This document shows, piece after piece, positions 18,031-26,372 of a stretch of DNA of 64,000 bases. The notes under the pieces are model-generated. The model searched no databases, was not told the origin of the DNA, and saw only the letters and a list, made by a program, of their open reading frames with translations. How positions within the stretch are numbered: the stretch's first letter is position 1; the number at the start of each line of letters is the position of its first letter. Both the position numbers and the translations under genes were made by a program. Source of the stretch: UBA1535 sp964371035 (lineage in GTDB: Bacteria; Bacillota; Clostridia; Tissierellales; Sedimentibacteraceae); assembly GCA_964371035.1 (NCBI GenBank), contig CAYJLG010000011.1, forward strand, positions 1 to 64,000. Direction: 5' to 3'.

Positions 18031-19995
18031 ATTTATTACAATTTAGCAGCAGAATACTCCGCTTTTTGGATTACAGGACTTGCGATGATAAGTATCTTCG
18101 CAGAGCGAAGTGTAATTTTCAAACGATATAAAGGCTTAAAATGGATGTATTTATTCACATTTTTATCAATTTTCATTACTATCGGAAGCATAACAACAGC
18201 AGAATACTTTACAGAATATCCAATTTGGATTGTAAGAGTACTAAAAGCATTATATTTTTTAATGAGCCCCATACTTGCACCTTTATATGTATTTTATAGT
18301 ATATCAATAATAAATAATGACTATACATTTAAGCAACTTGTAAAACAAAATATTTGGACAGCATTACCATATGCTATTTATATTGTGTTTATTTGTTTAA
18401 ATCCATTACATAAGCTGATATTTGAAATTTCTCCTACAGAAGGATATATAAGAGGTCTACTCTATCACATAACATACTATATTGCATTTATTTATTTTGC
18501 ATTACTTATTTGTTATGCTATAAAAAATAGGAAAACACCACAAAAGAAAGTACTTGCAATTATTTGTATCAATTTCTTTTTATCAACTTGTATTTTTACA
18601 ATGCAAATATTTATTCCACCTTTACAGCTATCAGGGATTGCGTGTACATCTGGGTTATTAATTGTTCATTTTTACATAATAAGTGTATCAAAATCAATGG
18701 ATCAGTTGACAGAACTTAAAAACAGACATACGCTAACTCTTCATCTTGACGATTTATGTCATAGTAATAAAACTTTTTATTTAGCTGTATTTAGCATTCG
18801 CAATTTTAAGGGAATAAATGAACGATTTGGACTAGAAATAGGTGATAATTTGCTAAGAGAAATGGCATTTAGACTTCGAATGTTACTGCCTTCAAAGTAT
18901 CTGTATAGATATAGTGGAGATGAATTTGCTCTTATTAACACGAATATAGAAACTGAAGAATTTAATCATCAATTAAAATATGTGTTAACTAATATTTCTA
19001 AGCCTTTTGAAGTTATGCAAAATCCAATTTCGCTTGATATAGCTTATGCAAGAGTAGATTTCCCAGAATTTGGCACTACTACAAAAGAACTTATTCCTGC
19101 AATGGATTATTCTTTATATGAAGTTAAAAAGATTAATAGTGAAACAAATTTTTATTACGATATAACTATTTGTGATAAAATGAAACGCAGAAACTATATT
19201 ATCGAAAAAATTAAGCACGCTATTGAAAATGATGGTTTTGAAGCACATTACCAAGCTATCTACAGCTCTGAACATAAAGCATTCACAATGGCAGAAGCAC
19301 TTATTCGTTTTAAAGAATCTGATGACGCTTTTGTTTCACCAGGTGAATTTATACCAATAGCAGAAGAAATTGGACTTGTTTCAAAAATTACATTTATAGT
19401 CTTGCATAAAGTTTGCAAAGATTTTTCAGAACTTGTTGCAAAATATGGGAATAAATTCACATTAAAATCTATTTCAATCAATTTCCCATATGTTAATTTT
19501 ATACAAAAATATACTGTTGCTGAAGTTATTGAAATTCTCAAAATATATGGACTTTCGCATGATAAAATTAAAATTGAACTTACTGAGCGTACATTAATTT
19601 CAGATACAAATACTACACGCAATGTAATGCAAGAATTTATAGAGAATGGCTTTGTGCTTGAACTCGACGATTTTGGAGTAGAATATTCAAATTTGAGTTT
19701 ATTATTCAATATTCCTGTTCAAATCATCAAGTTTGACCGTAGCCTTGTTATGGCGGCAGTAACAGATAAAACAAATAAAAAATTCTTTGAACAGCTTGTT
19801 ACAGCAATAAAAACAGCTGGGTACCAAGTCATTATGGAAGGTGTAGAAACCGAGGAGCTACTTAAATATTTAATTAACTACTGTGAAAGTGATTATATTC
19901 AAGGTTATGTTTTCTCAAAACCATTACCATTAAATCAATTTGATGAATTTCTGCAGTCAAACGATAATTTGAAACTAATTGATGATAAAAAATAG
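18031..19995 (+). CDS. membrane GGDEF-EAL protein (c-di-GMP turnover)
   Basis: About 654 residues. N-terminal seven-helix membrane sensor (to about 225), a GGDEF domain whose active-site loop reads SGDEF (degenerate first Gly, near 305), and an EAL domain (from about 390) that keeps EAL in MAEALIRF, ELTERT, LDDFG, IKFDRS, MEGVETEE and QGYVFSKP; an active phosphodiesterase is therefore likely. A perfect AAGGAGGG lies at 18017-18024, but the codon 6 nt later is ATT (18031). The only upstream common start, TTG at 17992, has no ribosome site, and the next ATG (18085) would cut into the first helix. Start is therefore uncertain. Confidence 0.88.
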   Translation: MYYNLAAEYSAFWITGLAMISIFAERSVIFKRYKGLKWMYLFTFLSIFITIGSITTAEYFTEYPIWIVRVLKALYFLMSPILAPLYVFYSISIINNDYTFKQLVKQNIWTALPYAIYIVFICLNPLHKLIFEISPTEGYIRGLLYHITYYIAFIYFALLICYAIKNRKTPQKKVLAIICINFFLSTCIFTMQIFIPPLQLSGIACTSGLLIVHFYIISVSKSMDQLTELKNRHTLTLHLDDLCHSNKTFYLAVFSIRNFKGINERFGLEIGDNLLREMAFRLRMLLPSKYLYRYSGDEFALINTNIETEEFNHQLKYVLTNISKPFEVMQNPISLDIAYARVDFPEFGTTTKELIPAMDYSLYEVKKINSETNFYYDITICDKMKRRNYIIEKIKHAIENDGFEAHYQAIYSSEHKAFTMAEALIRFKESDDAFVSPGEFIPIAEEIGLVSKITFIVLHKVCKDFSELVAKYGNKFTLKSISINFPYVNFIQKYTVAEVIEILKIYGLSHDKIKIELTERTLISDTNTTRNVMQEFIENGFVLELDDFGVEYSNLSLLFNIPVQIIKFDRSLVMAAVTDKTNKKFFEQLVTAIKTAGYQVIMEGVETEELLKYLINYCESDYIQGYVFSKPLPLNQFDEFLQSNDNLKLIDDKK

Positions 19996-20034
19996 ATATG
20001 AAAGTAACTCTTTATTCTATTTAAGAGGTGTAAA

Positions 20035-20769
20035 ATGAGAAATATTAAGATAATATTAGAATACGATGGTACAAAATATAAAGGTTGGCAAAAATTAAGC
20101 GATAATGAGTTCACGATACAAGGCAAGCTTGAAACTACACTATCTAGAATTTGTGAAGAGGAAATTTCTGTTATCGGATGTAGTAGGACAGATGCAGGCG
20201 TACATGCTCTTAATTATGTGGCTAATTTTCATACAAAAAGCACTGTTTCAACAGAAAAAATTATGCACGATTTGAACAAATATTTATCTGGGGATATAGT
20301 GATTAAATCAGCAAAAGATTGTAGTGAAAGATTTCACGCAAGATATAATGCATTATCAAAAACATATAGATATGTAATTAACAATTCAACTCAAAGTGCA
20401 TTTTCAAGGAAATACGAATTATATATTATAGATAAGTTAGATGTTGAAAAAATGATACAAGCCTCCAAATATCTAATAGGTACTCACGATTTTCAAAGTT
20501 TTACCACATTAAAAAGCAAGAAAAAATCCACAGTAAAAACTATCCACTCTATCGACATTTTTGTAGAAAATTCAAATATAATTATTGAAGTTAAAGGAAA
20601 CTCATTTTTGTGGAATATGGTGAGAATTATTTGTGGCACACTAATAGAAGTCGGCAAAGGCACTATTTTAGTTGAAAACATTGATGTGATACTAAAAGAA
20701 TGCAAGCGCCAAGAAGCAGGTCCAAATGCAGCAGCACAAGGATTATTTTTAAAAGAAGTAGAATATTAA
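20035..20769 (+). CDS. truA: tRNA pseudouridine(38-40) synthase TruA
   Basis: 244 residues. YDGTKYKGWQ near the start, the catalytic Asp in CSRTDAGVHAL (about residue 55), KTYRYVINN, and the C-terminal FLWNMVRIICGTL are typical of TruA, which modifies the tRNA anticodon arm. Ribosome site AAGAGGTG; 39 bp behind the GGDEF/EAL gene, so probably cotranscribed. Confidence 0.96.
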   Translation: MRNIKIILEYDGTKYKGWQKLSDNEFTIQGKLETTLSRICEEEISVIGCSRTDAGVHALNYVANFHTKSTVSTEKIMHDLNKYLSGDIVIKSAKDCSERFHARYNALSKTYRYVINNSTQSAFSRKYELYIIDKLDVEKMIQASKYLIGTHDFQSFTTLKSKKKSTVKTIHSIDIFVENSNIIIEVKGNSFLWNMVRIICGTLIEVGKGTILVENIDVILKECKRQEAGPNAAAQGLFLKEVEY

Positions 20770-20886
20770 ATTTCTTTTAATCTTGTTATATTTGATTATG
20801 TATGATAAAATCAATTACATAAAAAACATAATGTTTAATCGAATTTTATTTATTACACATTATATTAATGTTTAGGAGGATTCTTT

Positions 20887-22293
20887 ATGGGCGGTTTTTT
20901 TGGAGTTGCATCAAAAAAGTCTTGTACTTTTGATTTGTTTTTCGGAGTAGACTATCATTCTCATCTCGGAACTAAAAGAGGTGGTATGGCAGTTGTTGGT
21001 AGCAATGGATTTTCAAGATCTATACACAATATCGAAAACACACCTTTTAGGACTAAATTTGAAAAAGATTTAAATAATTTAGAAGGAAATATAGGTATTG
21101 GCTGTATTTCTGACAATGAACCTCAACCACTTCTTATCTCTTCTCACTTAGGAAGTTTTGCCATTACTACTGTGGGTAAAATCAATAACGAAGATGCGCT
21201 TATGAAATTGATTTTTAGTGACGGACGAACTCACTTTCAAGAAATGAGTTCTGGCAAAATTAATGCTACAGAAATTGTTGCATCTCTAATTACTAGAAAA
21301 TCATCTATCTTAGAAGGTATTAAATATGCACAAGAACTAATCGATGGTTCAATGTCGATGCTTTTACTTGTCAAAGACGGAATTTATGCAGCTAGAGATA
21401 AATTAGGACGTATACCTATAGTGGTTGGCGAAAAAGAAGATGCATATTGCGTATCTTTTGAAAATTTTGCATACATGAACTTAGGTTATACCGATAAAAA
21501 AGAACTTGGACCGGGAGAAGTCTGCTATATAACTCCTGAATCATGTGAAACTCTATTACAACCTAGCGACAAGATGAAAATTTGTTCCTTTTTATGGGTT
21601 TATTATGGATATCCAACTGCTAGTTACGAAGGTGTAAGTGTAGAGGAAATGAGATACAAGTGTGGCGCTATGCTGGCAAAAAGAGATTCTGCTACTCCAG
21701 ATTTAGTTGCTGGAGTTCCCGATTCAGGTATCGCTCATGCTATAGGTTACGCTAATGAATCTGGCTACCCTTTTGCAAGACCTTTTATTAAATATACTCC
21801 TACATGGCCACGTTCTTTTATGCCGACTCACCAAAGCCAAAGAAATCTTATAGCAAAAATGAAATTGATTCCTATAGAAGCACTTATTAAAAATAAAAAG
21901 CTATTGCTAATTGATGATTCGATAGTGAGAGGCACTCAATTGGGTGAAACAACAGACTTTTTATATAGAAGTGGAGCAAAAGAAGTACATATAAGACCAG
22001 CATGTCCTCCTCTTTTGTTTGGTTGTAAATATCTAAACTTCTCAAGATCTAACTCTGTTTTTGAATTGATTACAAGAAGAATAATCAAAGAAAGAGAAGG
22101 AGATGACGTAAGTCTTGATTTACTCTACGACTACGCTGATCCAGACAGTTCTAATTATAAAGCTATGATTGAGGAAATAAGAAAGAAACTTAACTTTACT
22201 AGCCTTCAATTTCATAGATTAGACGATTTAATTGAATCAATAGGTGTTGATCCATGCAAGTTATGCACTTATTGTTGGAACGGTAAAGAATAA
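20887..22293 (+). CDS. PurF-like amidophosphoribosyltransferase paralogue without the N-terminal cysteine
   Basis: 468 residues with overall PurF layout: an N-terminal Ntn-type glutaminase-like domain and a C-terminal phosphoribosyltransferase domain with PRPP loop LLIDDSIVRGTQLG (about 339-351). True PurF exposes a catalytic Cys after a short leader (typically CGI/CGV); here the protein begins MGGFFGVASKKSC, so the nucleophile position is Gly. Cysteines that hold the 4Fe-4S cluster in the Bacillus enzyme appear kept: about C232, one in CPPLLFGC (372-379), and CKLCTYC near 457. No other purine gene is near. It may use ammonia, or have another role. Confidence 0.8.
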   Translation: MGGFFGVASKKSCTFDLFFGVDYHSHLGTKRGGMAVVGSNGFSRSIHNIENTPFRTKFEKDLNNLEGNIGIGCISDNEPQPLLISSHLGSFAITTVGKINNEDALMKLIFSDGRTHFQEMSSGKINATEIVASLITRKSSILEGIKYAQELIDGSMSMLLLVKDGIYAARDKLGRIPIVVGEKEDAYCVSFENFAYMNLGYTDKKELGPGEVCYITPESCETLLQPSDKMKICSFLWVYYGYPTASYEGVSVEEMRYKCGAMLAKRDSATPDLVAGVPDSGIAHAIGYANESGYPFARPFIKYTPTWPRSFMPTHQSQRNLIAKMKLIPIEALIKNKKLLLIDDSIVRGTQLGETTDFLYRSGAKEVHIRPACPPLLFGCKYLNFSRSNSVFELITRRIIKEREGDDVSLDLLYDYADPDSSNYKAMIEEIRKKLNFTSLQFHRLDDLIESIGVDPCKLCTYCWNGKE

Positions 22294-22299
22294 AAACTA

Positions 22300-22343
22300 A
22301 ACCTCCAATAAACATTGTTTTTCAATGTTTATTGGAGGTTTTT
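22300..22343 (+). terminator. Rho-independent terminator
   Basis: A perfect 18-bp stem (AACCTCCAATAAACATTG and its complement) with a 5-nt T loop and a T-run. It lies between convergent genes and may serve both. Confidence 0.92.
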
Positions 22344-22369
22344 CGTTCAAACGTCAAACTCAATATGTT

Positions 22370-22936
22370 CTATATAAATGTAACTAGTTCTTCAACTGTT
22401 TTTTTAGCAGGTCCTGGTTTTGTGTCGCCTTCTATCGGATAACCTACAGCTATTATAGCAGCTACTTTTTCTCCTTCTGGTACAGATATAGTTTCTGCTA
22501 GTTTTTCTTCATCAAATATACCTAGAATTACACATCCTAAACCATTAGCATGCGCAGCTAAACTAAAAGTCTGAGAAGCAATACCCGCATCAAACATTTC
22601 CCACGCATCTCCTTTAGACGTAGAAAAACTTCCATCAGGCTCAAATCCACTCACATTTTTAACATAAGTCACAACGACAAGTGCGCTACACTCTTTAATT
22701 CTTTTTGAATTAAACTCAAAACCCATCACACAATTGTTTGCGATTTCTTCCTTTATTTCAGGAGTTTTAACAACGTGATATCTTGTGATTTGAGTGTTTT
22801 TCCAAGATGGAGAGCATCTTGCCAGTTCTATCACTTCTTTTATATCTTCTTGCGTAACTTCTTTATCCGAATATTTACGGACACTTTTTCTTCCTTTAAT
22901 ACAATCTTGTATAAGCATCTTTTTTTGCATATGCAC
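22370..22936 (-). CDS. nitroreductase family protein
   Basis: A 186-188-residue FMN-dependent NAD(P)H oxidoreductase-type protein. KGRKSVRKYSDKEVT, ARCSPSWKNTQ (FMN-binding), GIASQTFSLAAHANGLG and AIIAVGYPIEG are the expected family segments. Start is uncertain: a strong AAGGAGG lies about 25 nt upstream, facing an ATG directly followed by TGA; usable in-frame starts are GTG (22936) and ATG (22930, 22918). Substrate unknown. Confidence 0.85.
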   Translation of the reverse strand: MHMQKKMLIQDCIKGRKSVRKYSDKEVTQEDIKEVIELARCSPSWKNTQITRYHVVKTPEIKEEIANNCVMGFEFNSKRIKECSALVVVTYVKNVSGFEPDGSFSTSKGDAWEMFDAGIASQTFSLAAHANGLGCVILGIFDEEKLAETISVPEGEKVAAIIAVGYPIEGDTKPGPAKKTVEELVTFI

Positions 22937-22996
22937 ATAAGAATCACATATGCTTTCCTCCTTAAATTATTTGAAAATTTTGGTATTTAATGTATT

Positions 22997-25231
22997 TTAT
23001 CCTTCAGCACCCGAAGTTATGTTTACTGTTTTAGTGTTTTGATCCCATTCAACAGTAAATCCTAAATTTTCTGCTAAAAAACGTACCGGAAGCATCGTAC
23101 TTCCATTTATGATTTGTGGAGGTATTTGCATATACACATCCGACATTAATCCGTATGTTATATTCGTATTTACTTTTGCAATATTATTACCTATATACAT
23201 TTGAATCTGCAACTTATCATCAAGTAATGGATCATAAATATCTACACGTTGCTCACTATTGTTCCAAACTACAGTCTTGCCCAAACTTTCAACTATTGCA
23301 CGCACAGGCGCTAAAGTCGTTCCATTTTGAACTACAGGAGGAACAGGAGGATTTAATACTACTCCATTTACCTTCAAAGTGATTGGTTTTTCTGCAAGAG
23401 CTTTTGCTGCAGCTTCTGCTTCTTTTGCTGCTCTCTCTGCAGCTTCTTTTTGTTGTTGAATTTGTAGTTCTATCGCCGCTTTCATAGTTGAATCCAGATT
23501 TGAATTTATCTGTGAAATTGATAATCCGCTTACTATTCCCTCTATGATTATATCCTGAACTACATCACCATCTCCATCAGGTATCGTAATAACATTTGTA
23601 GTTTTTGTACCTGTCATAGCAAAATCAAATGTTTCTTGGTCATATAGATAATTATTTCTATCTTCATCGCTTGAAACTGATGCTAAATATTTGAAATCTT
23701 CATTAGGAATAACTCTAGCAACATATACACCACGTCCAAGTGTAAGGTTCATCGCTGTAGCACCTAACAATTGTCCATAGTTAGTGTAATAAAATGGATC
23801 TACGCTTGGAGATTCATACAGTTTAGCATCATAGTAACCTACAAGTTCTGTACCGCTCACTGATGTATGTTTTCTAATTTCAATCATCAAATTTTCAGGT
23901 ACATCTACTTTTTCTCTTTCCTGATCACTATAATCCATGTGCCCTTTACCAGTAAACCCTGTTGTAAAAATCAAATCTTGTATTGTTGCTGAATCTTCTA
24001 CTAAGAATAGAGCTCTATATTCTTCTTTTTCATAATAATTGTTTCCAATATCTCCTCTAAAATTATCATCATATCCACTATCATAAATGACATTGTTTGA
24101 AGTGTACACTATTTCATCAAATTTTATAAGATCTTTTTCCGCTTCTAAACGAGCTTCTTCTTCAGCTTTTTGTCTTAATATTTCATTTTGTTCGTCTATA
24201 GTACGATATGTAACTTCGCCTGAAGTTTCACCTAAAATTTGCATTTTCATATCAGATTTTTCTACACTTGAATCTGTTAATATCCCGAAAAAGTAATATC
24301 CAGGATCTAATTCTATATCTACTTCAAACTCTAACTCTGTTCCGCCTTCGTATTCAGTGTCACTATCAGGACTTGAATTCGAATTCATATCAAACCATTC
24401 AAACGAACCGCCTTCATCGCTTTCTTTGTAAATGTGGAAAGAATTATACTTGTAAAAATATTCTGTAAGTTCAGTATAGTAACGAATTTCAGAAATATAA
24501 GTAGTTTCGTCAAGATAAATAGGAACACCTAGAGGCTCACCATCATAAGAATATATTGATTCGATCACTTGGCTTTTGTCACTAGGCATGTTTATGTAAG
24601 CATCTCTTATATTGCTAAAAATTACATCTTCTGTGTTAAACATGTTACCTGTATCAGGCACGTATGAATCTTCTGCTATAGCTTCTGCATCTTTAAATGC
24701 TTCGACACTGCTCTGTGATATCAAGTCTGCACCTTCGCCTAAAATTACCACATGCGCCTCTCTAGGGTTAAAAGTTGCTGATAGACCAGTGTCTATTACC
24801 GAAAAATAAAATAGATACTCGCCTGGCTCTAACTCGATTTTAAGATTGAAAGTATACATTCTCCTACCGTCTACTTTATCTATCAAAAGTGGATCCATAG
24901 TTTCTGTAGCATAGTATGGTGTTTCAGAATCTTCAACTATACCTACTATCTGCAAAGTTGGTGAAAAAAATAAAGTATCTGGTCCAAACAGTTGTAATTC
25001 AGTAATATACGCATCTTTGTCCTCTACTTCTAATGCTATAGCATAATTCGAAGTGTCTCCTGCTTTTTCAAACGCTTCATGGCCTTCTAGAGTTGTATTT
25101 ACTAGTGCACCTTCAACATTGCTATAAAGTACTTCTTCCTCTACTCCGAAAGCAAAACTCGGCATAATAGCATTAACAATCAAAGTAAATGCTATAAAAA
25201 CTGCAAGGTTTCTTTTAAAATTATTTTTCAT
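22997..25231 (-). CDS. large exported protein with C-terminal copper-amine-oxidase-N domain
   Basis: 744 residues. A signal peptide (KRNLAVFIAFTLIVNAIMPSFAFG, cut near 28) is followed by repeated beta-rich segments: three related modules each begin with VLYSN/VIFSN/IVYTSN and carry 'ITELQLFGP', 'ISEIRYYTE' and 'IQDLIFTTG'-type strands. A Glu/Ala-rich helix (about 585-610) leads to the C-terminal domain (about 612-744) with GTTLAPVRAIVESLG and GSTMLPVRFLAENLG, the two half-repeats of the Cu_amine_oxidN1 (stalk) domain common in clostridial surface proteins. Function unknown; extracellular. Confidence 0.8.
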   Translation of the reverse strand: MKNNFKRNLAVFIAFTLIVNAIMPSFAFGVEEEVLYSNVEGALVNTTLEGHEAFEKAGDTSNYAIALEVEDKDAYITELQLFGPDTLFFSPTLQIVGIVEDSETPYYATETMDPLLIDKVDGRRMYTFNLKIELEPGEYLFYFSVIDTGLSATFNPREAHVVILGEGADLISQSSVEAFKDAEAIAEDSYVPDTGNMFNTEDVIFSNIRDAYINMPSDKSQVIESIYSYDGEPLGVPIYLDETTYISEIRYYTELTEYFYKYNSFHIYKESDEGGSFEWFDMNSNSSPDSDTEYEGGTELEFEVDIELDPGYYFFGILTDSSVEKSDMKMQILGETSGEVTYRTIDEQNEILRQKAEEEARLEAEKDLIKFDEIVYTSNNVIYDSGYDDNFRGDIGNNYYEKEEYRALFLVEDSATIQDLIFTTGFTGKGHMDYSDQEREKVDVPENLMIEIRKHTSVSGTELVGYYDAKLYESPSVDPFYYTNYGQLLGATAMNLTLGRGVYVARVIPNEDFKYLASVSSDEDRNNYLYDQETFDFAMTGTKTTNVITIPDGDGDVVQDIIIEGIVSGLSISQINSNLDSTMKAAIELQIQQQKEAAERAAKEAEAAAKALAEKPITLKVNGVVLNPPVPPVVQNGTTLAPVRAIVESLGKTVVWNNSEQRVDIYDPLLDDKLQIQMYIGNNIAKVNTNITYGLMSDVYMQIPPQIINGSTMLPVRFLAENLGFTVEWDQNTKTVNITSGAEG

Positions 25232-25393
25232 AGATTTCTCCTCTCCATTACTGCTTGATTTTATGTTGTTTCAGTAATAATTAAGTATATCAATTTATTG
25301 ATTGGGTGTCAATCTCAACTTAATACAAATTAATAATTATTCAATTTGCAGATGTTAATATTAACAGTTAAATGAAACTTCACACAACTTATC

Positions 25394-25452
25394 CAATCTC
25401 ATATTTCATTATTTTTTCCTTTTAACATCAGGTATCGACTGTGAATAGTAAC
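25394..25452 (-). repeat. dispersed repeat family, single end
   Basis: TTTCATTATTTTTTCCTTTT, AACATCAGGTATCGACTGTG and AATAGTAAC in the family order. It ends 38 bp upstream of the ahpC promoter -35 box. Confidence 0.8.
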
Positions 25453-25490
25453 TTTTGAGAATTGTCTAAAATTTATTTTTTAATTACCTA

Positions 25491-25519
25491 TTGACAAATA
25501 TTCATAAAAATTGTATATT
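25491..25519 (+). promoter_or_regulatory. predicted promoter of ahpC
   Basis: TTGACA (25491-25496), 17-bp spacer, TATATT (25514-25519). The mRNA leader would be about 250 nt long. Confidence 0.8.
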
Positions 25520-25530
25520 TTTTCTATTGG

Positions 25531-25544
25531 TTAGCATATGCTAA
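25531..25544. promoter_or_regulatory. palindromic operator candidate over the ahpC start of transcription
   Basis: A perfect 14-bp palindrome, TTAGCATATGCTAA, begins 11 bp after the -10 box, where a repressor would block the promoter. It does not match the PerR box I know (TTATAATNATTATAA); the regulator is unknown. Confidence 0.45.
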
Positions 25545-25571
25545 TTTAAATTCATTTTAGAAGGGTTGGTG

Positions 25572-25705
25572 CATGCACAATTTTAAATTTATACTTGTGC
25601 AAAAATTTTGGAATAAATATTATTTGCGATGCATTAACCATTGAAAACACCCCAGATGCAGACGGTGAACAGCTTTGTATAGATTACGGAAAATCTATAC
25701 AATAA
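25572..25705 (+). other. protein-like frame and hairpin in the ahpC leader (possible gene remnant)
   Basis: The frame ending TAA at 25703-25705 reads ICDALTIENTPDADGEQLC then IDYGKSIQ, which looks like a real protein tail, but there is no ATG in this frame. In another frame a ribosome-site-like GAAGGG precedes ATG at 25574, giving only 23 codons. A single frameshift could join them. The end of the frame overlaps a perfect 11-bp hairpin (TTGTATAGATT and its complement, 25675-25702). It is either a decayed small gene or a structured leader; no family recognised. Confidence 0.3.
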
Positions 25706-25780
25706 AGTATGTTTGACGATTAAAATCAGATTCAATTTTGAAATTAAATAATAAAACTAAAAAAGAAAAGAGGAAAAATT

Positions 25781-26344
25781 ATGTCAATGATTGGTAAGGA
25801 AATCTCAGAATTTAAGGTGCAAAGTTACTTAGGAAATACTTTTAAAGAAGTTTGCAAAAAAGATGTTTTAGGAAAATGGAGTGTGTTTTTCTTTTATCCA
25901 GCTGATTTTACTTTTGTTTGCCCTACAGAACTTGAAGATTTAGCTAATAAATACGAAGAGTTCAAAGCTATAAACTGTGAAATTTATTCGGTATCCTGTG
26001 ACACGCATTTTGTTCATAAAGCATGGCATGACGCTTCTGAAACGATAAAGAAAATCCAATATCCTATGTTGGCAGATCCTACGGGCGCATTGGCACGTGA
26101 TTTTGACGTTATGATTGAAGCAGCGGGTCTAGCCGAAAGAGGAACCTTTATAGTCAACCTCGAAGGCAAGATAGTTGCTTATGAAGTTCTTGCAGGCAAT
26201 GTAGGAAGAAATGCAGATGAATTGTTCCGTAGAGTTCAAGCTTTGCAGTTTGTTTCTGAACACGGAGATGAAGTTTGCCCCGCTAAATGGCAACCGGGTG
26301 CCAAGACATTGAAACCAAGCTTAGATTTAGTTGGAATGTTATAA
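25781..26344 (+). CDS. ahpC: peroxiredoxin AhpC (typical 2-Cys)
   Basis: 187 residues. The peroxidatic Cys is in FTFVCPTELED (about residue 47) and the resolving Cys in EVCPAKWQPG (about 167), the AhpC/Prx1 pattern; SVSCDTHFVHKAWH is typical of bacterial AhpC. It reduces hydrogen peroxide and organic peroxides and is recharged by the flavoprotein encoded 28 bp downstream. Ribosome site AGAGGA. Confidence 0.96.
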   Translation: MSMIGKEISEFKVQSYLGNTFKEVCKKDVLGKWSVFFFYPADFTFVCPTELEDLANKYEEFKAINCEIYSVSCDTHFVHKAWHDASETIKKIQYPMLADPTGALARDFDVMIEAAGLAERGTFIVNLEGKIVAYEVLAGNVGRNADELFRRVQALQFVSEHGDEVCPAKWQPGAKTLKPSLDLVGML

Positions 26345-26372
26345 AATAATACAGGAAAGATGGTTAAATAAT

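Noticed and set aside
22900..22970. ATG-TGA start-stop as a regulatory uORF for the nitroreductase
   Set aside because: It is striking that AAGGAGG faces ATG-TGA, but one chance case cannot be told from a start-site indel; noted only as a start uncertainty.
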